In this document: one piece after another, positions 1 to 6,131 of the stretch
Layout of the letters: every line of letters begins with the position of its first letter
How positions within the stretch are numbered: position 1 is the first letter of the stretch
Made by a program: the position numbers and the translations under genes
From: Planctomycetota bacterium
Lineage (GTDB): Bacteria > Planctomycetota > Phycisphaerae > UBA1845 > PWPN01
Direction of reading: 5' to 3'
Assembly (NCBI GenBank): GCA_020346805.1
Contig: CP070790.1
Span: 1,658,584 to 1,666,270 of the forward strand
DNA length: 7,687 nucleotides
The notes under the pieces: generated by a model
Databases searched by the model: none
The model's input: the letters and a program-made list of their open reading frames with translations, nothing else
What the model was told of the DNA's origin: nothing

Positions 1-185
1 ATGTAGCGGGCAAAGATCCGACGGAAATCGTCACCCAAACGCACCCGCAAACCTTCGTCATCGAGACCGAGAGCACCCTTGGCCTTTTCCCAGAACTCCA
101 CCGAAGCCCCACACCAGGCGGGCACACGATCGGGCTCATCGTGATCGAAAGCCGTCAAGACTCTTTCTCTGGAGCTCATTTCCAT
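1..185 (-). CDS. Uroporphyrinogen decarboxylase (UroD/MtaA)-family protein, N-terminal fragment
   Basis: The reading frame starts at ATG 185 and stays open to the window edge, giving 61 codons plus two bases; the rest of the gene lies outside. The start MEMSSRERVLTAFDHDEPDR followed by VPAW matches the 'RERVLxAxxHxEPDRVP' opening typical of UroD-like proteins. That family includes HemE, which decarboxylates uroporphyrinogen III, and many corrinoid or methylcobalamin-dependent methyltransferases. The divergent start and the missing remainder do not allow a choice; in environmental anaerobes and planctomycetes such paralogues are mostly of the methyltransferase type. A GGTGG at 195-199, nine bases upstream, supports ATG 185; the in-frame ATG at 179 is an alternative. 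It is 138 bases downstream of the FtsK-like gene and need not belong to that operon. Family assignment is fairly sure, substrate unknown. Confidence 0.8.
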   Translation of the reverse strand, partial: MEMSSRERVLTAFDHDEPDRVPAWCGASVEFWEKAKGALGLDDEGLRVRLGDDFRRIFARY

Positions 186-323
186 GATTATTTACCACCA
201 TCTGGGGTACTGTTTATCGCACCCGTCCCTTTCCTGCAAGATCAACCGAGGACTTAGCCACAATTCCCGATTAACATCGCATAAAAAACGTAATTACAGC
301 GATGGTTCGTTGAAGGCCATTGT
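186..323. other. Spacer between FtsK-like gene and UroD-family gene
   Basis: This 138-base spacer contains no supportable gene. An inverted repeat (CATCGC at 275-280, GCGATG at 299-304, 18-base loop) encloses a run of six T on the minus strand. The T-run is inside the loop rather than after the stem, so this is not a convincing intrinsic terminator. No good -35/-10 pair was seen for the UroD-family gene, so it is open whether transcription reads through from the FtsK-like gene. Confidence 0.4.
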
Positions 324-3300
324 CTACTTCGACTTGCGATTGAGGGATTTCTTTATCCGTTTCAACCAATCTTCTTCCGGCAGGGCATAAGGGCGGAATT
401 TTTCCATCAAGCCCTGTTCTTCACTGTAAAACAGGGCCCGATAGTAGCCGAGCTTGTTGGCTACCGGGGAGTCGATCAGGTTACTCGAATCGGAGGCACT
501 CATCTGAAACAAAATACGGTTGTCGAATTCGCGCAGGGATTGCCGATCCAGGGTCCGTTCTAGGGCGGCCAAGGTATCCGACCAGGTAAGAGTATGGATG
601 CCCAGCGGCGGACCTTCCCGCAACAACTCGGCAAACTGCTTGTCCGGACTCGGCGGCTTATCCGCATCATCCATTGAAAAACTGAAGTCATCCTCACTGC
701 GCCTCAGTATCCGGTATCGCTGCAAACCATAAATCAATAAATAAATGCTTGGAGTATCGGTGCGGTCGGATTGTAGCCTTTGTCGCATCTCGTCAGTTAG
801 TTCGGTAATTGCCTCAGGCACTTCGCGCCACTTGACAATTCGGACTGAATGCGGCAGCACAGAGGCGACGCGTTGCAAAACACCGGCCAGTGACGAATCA
901 GCCGGTGTGCCGTCCAGGATATAAAACCTGGCGGACTTGCGACGTTGCTGTGCCGCCAGGCAAAGCATGGCCGCAGTCATAATGGCCATCGCCGCATCTT
1001 CGCGCTGCCCCACCATGAGCAGATGGGCCCCGCTCAGGCGCCGAAAAGTCGCGCAGGTCGGATCCTTGATGGCTACCGCTTCACCCAGCCATATGCGGGG
1101 GGCGGTACAAGATTCAGGCCAATCAAATGCTTCAAGCAGCTCAGATAAGGCACGATTCTTTCTGATATCTGAAAGGGCATTGCCTTCAAAAACAATAGTC
1201 GGTTCCCGTCGATCGGGGAGCTTATGCACCAGGTTGCTGACGCGATTCAAGTATTCATCCCGACTTTCGTCAGATAACCAGGCGGTCTGGAACGGGCTGT
1301 TACCTTCGACCAGCCCACCGGCATCGTTATAAATCGCCTCCCCCGGCCGGGAAAGAAGTCGGGCGGCGGTGTTGTGATCGTCGAGAATGAGTTGGGAATC
1401 GTCTTCGGAACACTGCAGGGCGATACGAACCGCCATCTGTCCGATGGTGGTGCGGGCCAGACTATAAGCACCTCCTAGAGTTTGCGAACCAAGCAGCACG
1501 TGAATGCCGAATGCCCGGCCCTGGCGTACCAGTCGGTCCAACAACATGGCCGCGTCCTGGGCCGGCTTGTCATCCTCAGAGAAAAATACCTGGAATTCAT
1601 CAACAATAAGTAATATCCGCGGTAGTTTAGAATCCGATGTTTGCCGGTATGCAGGCAAGTCCTGCGCCCCCAAGCGGCGGAAGAGATCGCCTCTTCGAGC
1701 CAACTCGGCATCCAGCCTGTGCAGTACGCTCAGGCCGAATTCACGATCGCTTTCGATGGCCACCACCCGAGCATGAGCCAGTTCGTGGGTGGCATAGGTT
1801 TTGAATTCGACACCTTTCTTGAAATCAACCAGATAAAACTCCACCTCATCGGGATGATACCACAGGGCAAGGTTAGTGATGATTACGTGCAGCATGGTCG
1901 ACTTTCCCGAACCGGTCTTACCGGCAATCAAACCATGTTGGGCAACGCCCCGCCCCAATCTCAGATGTTGCAGCCTGACGGCCCCGGTGCGGCCGATAGG
2001 TACGCACAGATCCTCACCGCTGTCGCTGGTCCAGCACTTATCGCCAGATGGGGCAATGGTGCCGAACGGTACCTCGACGCGATTTGAATCCTTGGCCCCC
2101 TGTCCGACCACATGCATGATACGGGTCAGGGATTCCTCTGCCGGCGTCGTGTCCAAAGTCAATGGGAATTGCCGAAATATTTCATCCTGCCATATGAACC
2201 GATCGTCTTTATACATCAGGTGAATGCCGCCTTTCTCAAGATCCTCCATTTGAACACCGGTAGGCAGTTCCTGTCGGGTGTCGTGGGCAATCAGGGTATA
2301 GACCCCGCAACGGGCCCCGCTGCTGATAATGCTGCACAGTCGACGGGCGGCCTCTTCATTGAAATTCACCGGGAAGTTTGCCACCACCAGAAAACGATAG
2401 GGCTCGGCCAGCTCCCCCGCCTGCAGGTTATACTCGTCGATGGTTTCAAACTCGTTGCGTAAATACTTTTGAATGACGTTTTCCATATGATCGGTCAAGT
2501 CGGTGAGCCGCTGCTCGATGTGCGCGCTATCGGTCCAGATTCTGCCCCCGACCAGCGATTCCTGATAGTCGGCCAAATGCATGAAGCCGGCAAAATTTTC
2601 TCCCAAGCCGACGGGGTCGATAATGGTGAAGCGTACGCGACCGGGCTTAAGCGAGGTAAGCAAGCGCAGCATTACCGCCCGCAGGGTCTCAATGGCCCGG
2701 TCGCGACCTTCCAAACCGGTTCGCAAAAGTAACGAACACCGATCGGGAAAGGCCAACAGTGCCGGTACCTTAACTATTGCCGAACGATCGGTCTGGAATG
2801 GTGCGTGTTTGAGAACGCGATCGGCAAGCTGTTTAAAATCCACCTGCCAGTAACCGAAAGGTACAACGGTGGCGGACTCTCTGGGCGGCATCCATTCGGG
2901 CCAGCGAGGATCGTTCCAGCCAAAGAACGGTTGGCGGTTAAGATCGGCAGTATCTTCAAGGAGATTTTTAATACAACTCAGACCGTCTTTCCATCGCTGT
3001 TCCAGCGCGGTCCGGGCGGATTGGTATTGGCTTTGACATTCGTTCATCCGCTGTTCGTAATGCCGGCGAGCATTGGTCATGTCCTGATCGTAGCGCTGCT
3101 GCAGATCCGAATAATGTTTTTCTTGCATCTCCTCGGCCTGCCGCAGACCCTCGTTTCGACGATGCTCAATTTCATTGTGTAATTTAGTATGGCTTTCTTC
3201 GAGCTGCTGGAGTAGCGAAGAGCGCCGTTGTTCGGTTTCGGTTCTGACGGCATTGAAGCGATCCTGAGACTTTTTTACTTCATCATCCCGTTTCTGAATC

Positions 3301-4274
3301 GCATCCGCCTCCCCCTGCTTTAACTGCCGGGCGGCCAACTCCAAATACCGATCGAGTGTTACATGGGCTGCAGCGATTGTCTGCTGTAACGGCAGGTAGA
3401 TTAATCTAACCTGAGACTGAGTCAGTCGCCACAGTGTTTTACGTGCCGTCAACGCAATCACCAATGCGATCAGTAACGCAATCGGCCCGGTCACAAAGAA
3501 AGAGGGCCAGTGAGGCACGCTCAGGACGATGGGTAATCCCATCAATCCTACCGAGCCAATACAAAAAAGCGTTATATATATATAACACCGGATTCCTATG
3601 AATAGCTGCGGGACCGTTAAATTCTCAAGGGCATCAAGGTATTCCTCAGCCGAGGCGTACTGTTGGTCAAATGCCGCCTTGGGATCGTCCGTCGCCAGCG
3701 ATTTCTCATCGACCGGAGGAATTTCTTCGGTTATCTCTTGCCGATACTGCTGTAGTAACCACTGTGCCTGCTCTTGCAGCGATTCCAGTTGTTCTCTATC
3801 AGCGGGTATTTTTTTCTGGATTCGCTTGAATTCCTTTTGCAGCTCTTTTTTGGTGGCGGTTACAACCGTTTCGGCCAGCCAGACATCGTTATCAAATACC
3901 TTTTTCGCATTTCGCAAAGTGGTGTCGCTATCACCAACGATACGTTCGCGGGTTGTTTTGGTATTTGTTTCGAGGGTGTTCGAATCCGATGCGAACAGGT
4001 CCTGAGTCTGCTTGACCTGCTCATCGTACGTTTGCCGGCTTTTATCCTTGAGTTCCCGGAATCGCTGCTCGATTTTTCCGCTCTCGTCCTGAAATTTTTC
4101 CTGGGCAAGCTGTTTGGCCTTACCGAATCGCTGCTCGACCTGCGATTCCGCGGGTTTAACCGCCTCAGCCGACAACCTGATCATCTCCCTTAGGGCGGCA
4201 CGTTGAAGATCCCGGTGATCGCCATCGTGCTTTAAAGGACGATCATGAATGTACTGTTGAAGATGATCCTGCAT
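324..4274 (-). CDS. FtsK/SpoIIIE/EssC-like membrane ATPase with flanking coiled coils, putative type VII-like secretion motor
   Basis: A 1316-residue protein, probably the inner-membrane motor that binds and exports the WXG100-type proteins encoded just upstream. Residues 1 to about 210 are charged and helical, likely coiled coil. A membrane hairpin follows at about 230-253 and 258-277. A second Glu/Arg/Gln-rich coiled coil spans about 290-440. Three FtsK-type modules then follow. Module 1 (about 480-700) lacks a P-loop; LLLRTGLEGRD at about 515-525 stands in its place. Module 2 (about 725-990) is intact, with Walker A GKTGSGKST at 785-793, Walker B ILLIVDEF with D892/E893, and a downstream SEDDSQLILDD segment typical of FtsK. 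Module 3 (about 1045-1300) is degenerate, with VGQRED near 1087 instead of Walker A. The triple-module layout resembles EssC/EccC, but no FHA domain is present. GTG at 4283 is possible, but the GGAG eight bases before ATG 4274 decides the start. A DNA translocase role is less likely given the neighbours. Confidence 0.85.
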   Translation of the reverse strand: MQDHLQQYIHDRPLKHDGDHRDLQRAALREMIRLSAEAVKPAESQVEQRFGKAKQLAQEKFQDESGKIEQRFRELKDKSRQTYDEQVKQTQDLFASDSNTLETNTKTTRERIVGDSDTTLRNAKKVFDNDVWLAETVVTATKKELQKEFKRIQKKIPADREQLESLQEQAQWLLQQYRQEITEEIPPVDEKSLATDDPKAAFDQQYASAEEYLDALENLTVPQLFIGIRCYIYITLFCIGSVGLMGLPIVLSVPHWPSFFVTGPIALLIALVIALTARKTLWRLTQSQVRLIYLPLQQTIAAAHVTLDRYLELAARQLKQGEADAIQKRDDEVKKSQDRFNAVRTETEQRRSSLLQQLEESHTKLHNEIEHRRNEGLRQAEEMQEKHYSDLQQRYDQDMTNARRHYEQRMNECQSQYQSARTALEQRWKDGLSCIKNLLEDTADLNRQPFFGWNDPRWPEWMPPRESATVVPFGYWQVDFKQLADRVLKHAPFQTDRSAIVKVPALLAFPDRCSLLLRTGLEGRDRAIETLRAVMLRLLTSLKPGRVRFTIIDPVGLGENFAGFMHLADYQESLVGGRIWTDSAHIEQRLTDLTDHMENVIQKYLRNEFETIDEYNLQAGELAEPYRFLVVANFPVNFNEEAARRLCSIISSGARCGVYTLIAHDTRQELPTGVQMEDLEKGGIHLMYKDDRFIWQDEIFRQFPLTLDTTPAEESLTRIMHVVGQGAKDSNRVEVPFGTIAPSGDKCWTSDSGEDLCVPIGRTGAVRLQHLRLGRGVAQHGLIAGKTGSGKSTMLHVIITNLALWYHPDEVEFYLVDFKKGVEFKTYATHELAHARVVAIESDREFGLSVLHRLDAELARRGDLFRRLGAQDLPAYRQTSDSKLPRILLIVDEFQVFFSEDDKPAQDAAMLLDRLVRQGRAFGIHVLLGSQTLGGAYSLARTTIGQMAVRIALQCSEDDSQLILDDHNTAARLLSRPGEAIYNDAGGLVEGNSPFQTAWLSDESRDEYLNRVSNLVHKLPDRREPTIVFEGNALSDIRKNRALSELLEAFDWPESCTAPRIWLGEAVAIKDPTCATFRRLSGAHLLMVGQREDAAMAIMTAAMLCLAAQQRRKSARFYILDGTPADSSLAGVLQRVASVLPHSVRIVKWREVPEAITELTDEMRQRLQSDRTDTPSIYLLIYGLQRYRILRRSEDDFSFSMDDADKPPSPDKQFAELLREGPPLGIHTLTWSDTLAALERTLDRQSLREFDNRILFQMSASDSSNLIDSPVANKLGYYRALFYSEEQGLMEKFRPYALPEEDWLKRIKKSLNRKSK
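3571..3586. repeat. 16-bp AT palindrome within the first membrane-helix codons
   Basis: GTTATATATATATAAC is a perfect palindrome with an alternating TA core. It lies inside the FtsK-like coding region, where it encodes the YIYI part of the first membrane helix. It is most simply a by-product of Tyr/Ile codon choice. Confidence 0.4.
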
Positions 4275-4282
4275 TAACTGCA

Positions 4283-4286
4283 CTCC
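4283..4286 (-). promoter_or_regulatory. Shine-Dalgarno site of the FtsK-like gene
   Basis: GGAG lies eight bases before ATG 4274 and directly abuts the alternative GTG at 4283, so it selects the ATG. Its bases overlap the right arm of the palindrome at 4284-4295. Confidence 0.65.
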
Positions 4287-4295
4287 AGGCCTGGA
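4284..4295. repeat. 12-bp perfect palindrome at the FtsK-like gene's ribosome binding site
   Basis: TCCAGGCCTGGA reads the same on both strands. It overlaps three of the four bases of the GGAG that starts the FtsK-like gene. In mRNA only a four-base stem with a GGCC loop could form, so a strong hairpin is unlikely; it could instead be a dimeric protein's binding site. Either role is speculative. Confidence 0.5.
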
Positions 4296-4304
4296 AAATG
4301 CTTA

Positions 4305-4321
4305 CCGGCGTTTCGCGCCGG
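4305..4321 (-). repeat. Intercistronic GC-rich hairpin upstream of the FtsK-like gene
   Basis: On the minus strand CCGGCG-CGAAA-CGCCGG is a perfect six-base-pair stem with a five-base loop, extendable by a G-U pair. It sits in the 59-base gap between the small WXG-like gene and the FtsK-like gene. No T-run follows, so it is not a terminator. Such hairpins often set the transcript ratio between neighbours by shielding the upstream mRNA; that role is inferred. Confidence 0.6.
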
Positions 4322-4333
4322 CCGATCTCCAGG

Positions 4334-4546
4334 TTATGTACAATCATGGCGAACGCGGTTCAGGACCGCATCCATATGCTCCATCACTCCCTCAGCCTTC
4401 CGAAGTTTCGCCAACAACTCAGTTAAAAATTTTTCTTCGAACTGCCTGCTGTTCTCATCGCGCCACATCATTTTGGTGCTGTTCCAACGGGCCAGAAACT
4501 TTTTCGAAGCGTCTTTAATTATCGCCCGGCCTGCGCTGACACTCAT
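4334..4546 (-). CDS. Small WXG100-like helical protein (70 aa)
   Basis: A 70-residue, charged, all-helical protein with no clear named family. Its centre, WNSTKMMWRDENSRQFEEKF (residues 21-40), carries W-R-D followed by five residues and F-x-E-x-F. The first WXG100-type protein of this cluster has the same pattern at W43, so the two are probably distant relatives that pair with each other. The helix before the WRD turn is only about 25 residues, shorter than in WXG100 proteins. There is no tyrosine, hence no YxxxD/E export signal; a cysteine lies next to the end. The frame is open upstream to ATG 4615 (93 aa), but that extension (LYRLPVCLLVGF) is hydrophobic and unlike a WXG100 helix, while GGAG six bases before ATG 4546 fits well. 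It is 72 bases after the coiled-coil gene and 59 before the motor gene. Likely a co-substrate or adaptor. Confidence 0.7.
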   Translation of the reverse strand: MSVSAGRAIIKDASKKFLARWNSTKMMWRDENSRQFEEKFLTELLAKLRKAEGVMEHMDAVLNRVRHDCT

Positions 4547-4552
4547 TATATT

Positions 4553-4556
4553 CTCC
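4553..4556 (-). promoter_or_regulatory. Shine-Dalgarno site of the small WXG-like gene
   Basis: GGAG with a six-base spacer (AATATA) precedes ATG 4546. It is the main reason to prefer the 70-residue product over the 93-residue form from ATG 4615, which has only a distant GGCGG about ten bases upstream. Confidence 0.7.
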
Positions 4557-4576
4557 ATAAAGCCGACCAATAAACA

Positions 4577-4591
4577 TACCGGCAAGCGGTA
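4577..4591 (-). repeat. Small hairpin in the gap upstream of the small WXG-like gene
   Basis: TACCG-CTTGC-CGGTA on the minus strand is a five-base-pair stem with a five-base loop. It lies in the 72-base gap between the 356-residue protein gene and the small WXG-like gene. There is no T-run. The stem is short and could be chance. Confidence 0.3.
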
Positions 4592-4618
4592 AAGTCTATA
4601 CGGATCCAATCGCATCCA

Positions 4619-5689
4619 CTATTTTCCGCCGGATTCATTACTACTCTGCTTCGGACCGGCGGGGTGCAGGATTTCTCCTCGTTCGTCAATCACCGCCTCA
4701 ACCGTGCCGCCATCAACCACTACCAGATATCCTTTCGGCAGTTTTAAAATCTCATCCCAATCGGGACGCAGAGCAAGAAGATCATCGATCCGCAGGGCTC
4801 GGTAACCCTTTGCCTTCCGGCCGTCAGAAAAACCGACGTACCAACCGCTATCGCTCGGAGAGGAGGGTTCGACTCGTTCGAGATAGACGCGAGATTGATG
4901 CCAAACATCGCGGGCAATCACAACCTTCCGGCCGGGATCGATCGAAATGGAGTCAACATCAAGACCGGCGACCGCTTCCCGTTGAGATTTACTAATTTCA
5001 CAATCTTTAATCCAACTGAACTTTGGTTTTTTAATACGTGTTTTGTTACGAACAAGCTGAGGCGGGGTCATATTTCTGAGCAGCTGGTAATTCTCGGTTG
5101 AAAAGGCTGCCGATGTCGTGTCGCTGCGAGCCATGGACGGGATTTGACTTTCCCGACCAACTTCCGAAACAGGACCGCCGGCTATTGCCGGTTCTTCACT
5201 CGGCGGTCCCGCGGAAACATAGGATTCAAGGGAACCAATCATATTATCCAATTGAGTAATAGCTTTGGGAATATCCGCGGCCAGCGCATTATTCAGTCCT
5301 TGAACCACGCCCCGATAGTTGAAGGCCTCCTCATCAAATCGCCGCAGCCATCGACAGACATTGGCGAGCTTTTGCTCGGATTCTTCAAATCGCCTTTGGG
5401 CGGCGGCCAAGGCCTTTTTTTCATCGACACACGAATACCTGCCTCCAAGCGGCGTCTTTTGCTGCTGCTTCTGTTTCAAGGCAATCTTGGCACGGGTAAC
5501 CAGTTCAGAGTATTTACGGACCTGTGCTTTCCAGTAAGCGTGCTGATCCTGTTTCAACCAATTTGCCGTTTGCCGTATTTCCGCTTCCGCCTCATCTAGA
5601 CCGACCTGCACATCTTCAGCAAAGATACAGAGGGATGCCCTCAATTCCTTTACTGCATCGACCGAATCTACTCTGGCAAATCGGCTCAT
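4619..5689 (-). CDS. Helical protein with C-terminal DUF2185/Imm33-like domain, T7SS-like cluster partner
   Basis: A 356-residue protein without signal peptide or membrane segment. Residues 1-155 are helical and rich in charged residues and Gln, with spaced tryptophans (W44, W53, W114); they look like a coiled-coil or WXG-type helical module. Residues 158-215 form a Pro/Ser/Gly-rich linker. Residues about 225-340 form a compact alpha/beta domain. In it a predicted beta region ending in VVIARDVWHQS leads to a DSGW motif (280-283), GFSDG, a LLALRPDWDEIL helix and a VVVDGGTVEAVID strand. The DSGW followed by a 'leucine-rich helix then final strand' order is reminiscent of DUF2185 (Imm33), known from polymorphic-toxin immunity proteins; this is recalled from family patterns and not tested. 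The gene starts nine bases after the WXG100 gene, with its AGGA Shine-Dalgarno overlapping that stop codon, so the two are probably translationally coupled. It could be a chaperone, a regulator or secreted cargo. Confidence 0.7.
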   Translation of the reverse strand: MSRFARVDSVDAVKELRASLCIFAEDVQVGLDEAEAEIRQTANWLKQDQHAYWKAQVRKYSELVTRAKIALKQKQQQKTPLGGRYSCVDEKKALAAAQRRFEESEQKLANVCRWLRRFDEEAFNYRGVVQGLNNALAADIPKAITQLDNMIGSLESYVSAGPPSEEPAIAGGPVSEVGRESQIPSMARSDTTSAAFSTENYQLLRNMTPPQLVRNKTRIKKPKFSWIKDCEISKSQREAVAGLDVDSISIDPGRKVVIARDVWHQSRVYLERVEPSSPSDSGWYVGFSDGRKAKGYRALRIDDLLALRPDWDEILKLPKGYLVVVDGGTVEAVIDERGEILHPAGPKQSSNESGGK

Positions 5690-5696
5690 TCGATAA

Positions 5697-5700
5697 TCCT
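5697..5700 (-). promoter_or_regulatory. Shine-Dalgarno overlapping the WXG100 stop codon
   Basis: AGGA overlaps the TAG stop (5699-5701) of the WXG100 gene and is seven bases before ATG 5689. Ribosomes finishing the WXG100 protein can restart directly, which would couple the amounts of the two proteins. Confidence 0.65.
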
Positions 5701-5971
5701 AGCGCTGCTGCAGGTAATCCTCAATATGGCCGGCTTTTTTCACCAGGATGGATACATGCCGATTCGATGATTCGATAAACCGGCTGATCGCTTTCATGGT
5801 CACTTCGAATTCTTCGATGAATTTCTTCTGTTCCTGATCGCGCCAAGTTTTTTCAAGATTGAGCATTCGGGCATGGAGCCCGGACAGCAGACTTTGCAAT
5901 TCGGAATTAAATCGGCTCAGGTCTTTAGCGAAGCGTCTCAACTCTTCGGGATTAACATGGGCTTTGGCCAT
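5699..5971 (-). CDS. WXG100-family (ESAT-6-like) protein
   Basis: A 90-residue helical-hairpin protein, the usual WXG100 size. Helix 1 runs from about residue 8 to 40 with regular hydrophobic positions, the turn is W43-R44-D45 (Asp in place of the Gly of W-x-G), and helix 2 carries F51 and F55 and continues to the end. Such proteins form dimers and are exported by EssC/EccC-type ATPases; one is encoded three genes downstream. The C-terminus ends in EDYLQQR: Tyr86 is present but residue 90 is Arg, so the YxxxD/E secretion signal of mycobacterial substrates is absent. A strong AGGGAG (5978-5983), six bases before ATG 5971, fixes the start. This is the first gene of the cluster, and the promoter candidates lie directly upstream. 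Family assignment is good; whether it is exported or acts only as an adaptor is unknown. Confidence 0.85.
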   Translation of the reverse strand: MAKAHVNPEELRRFAKDLSRFNSELQSLLSGLHARMLNLEKTWRDQEQKKFIEEFEVTMKAISRFIESSNRHVSILVKKAGHIEDYLQQR

Positions 5972-5977
5972 AGCCGT

Positions 5978-5983
5978 CTCCCT
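5978..5983 (-). promoter_or_regulatory. Shine-Dalgarno site of the WXG100 gene
   Basis: AGGGAG with a six-base spacer before ATG 5971 is among the strongest ribosome binding sites in the window, consistent with high production of a small secreted or adaptor protein. Confidence 0.7.
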
Positions 5984-6037
5984 GCGCTTAAATGGCGGCG
6001 GATATAAATTACCGGCCGGGTCTCAAGAGATAGTAAC

Positions 6038-6043
6038 ATTATA
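6038..6043 (-). promoter_or_regulatory. Candidate -10 element for the WXG100 operon (proximal)
   Basis: TATAAT matches the sigma-70 -10 consensus, 66 bases before the WXG100 start. At 17-18 bases upstream there is no recognisable -35 (CTGGCC or ACTGGC), and no TGn extension, so on its own it would be weak or activator-dependent. Confidence 0.3.
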
Positions 6044-6100
6044 CGAGGTAACATATTCGGGGCCAGTTCAATTCGAGGCAAACTATGGTTGCTCTATTAA

Positions 6101-6131
6101 ATTATAGGCACGCCAAGACGTTGTTCGTCAA
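6101..6131 (-). promoter_or_regulatory. Candidate sigma-70 promoter for the WXG100 operon (distal)
   Basis: TTGACG (6126-6131) and TATAAT (6101-6106) are near-consensus -35 and -10 boxes, but the spacer is 19 bases rather than 17. The -35 box contains the TGA stop codon of the upstream beta-CASP gene. Transcription would give a 5' leader of about 120 bases before the WXG100 start. Confidence 0.4.

Noticed and set aside
275..304. Possible terminator after the FtsK-like gene
   Set aside because: The six-bp stem has an 18-base loop and the T-run is inside the loop, so it does not fit an intrinsic terminator.
184..390. Plus-strand 68-codon frame spanning the spacer, with GGAG nine bases upstream
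   Set aside because: It overlaps the UroD-family start and the end of the FtsK-like gene antisense, its product shows no recognisable motif, and the GGAG is part of UroD-family codons.
3571..3586. TA-repeat palindrome as an operator or recombination site
   Set aside because: It lies within the codons of a membrane helix of an intact gene, and an alternating TA run is self-complementary by nature.
3774..4193. Plus-strand 139-codon open frame
   Set aside because: Antisense to the coiled-coil coding part of the FtsK-like gene; Glu/Lys/Gln-rich codons leave the opposite strand open, and no protein-family features are visible.
5144..5599. Plus-strand 151-codon open frame
   Set aside because: Antisense to the 356-residue protein's helical region, with no motif and no ribosome site; the minus-strand frame is supported by operon spacing.
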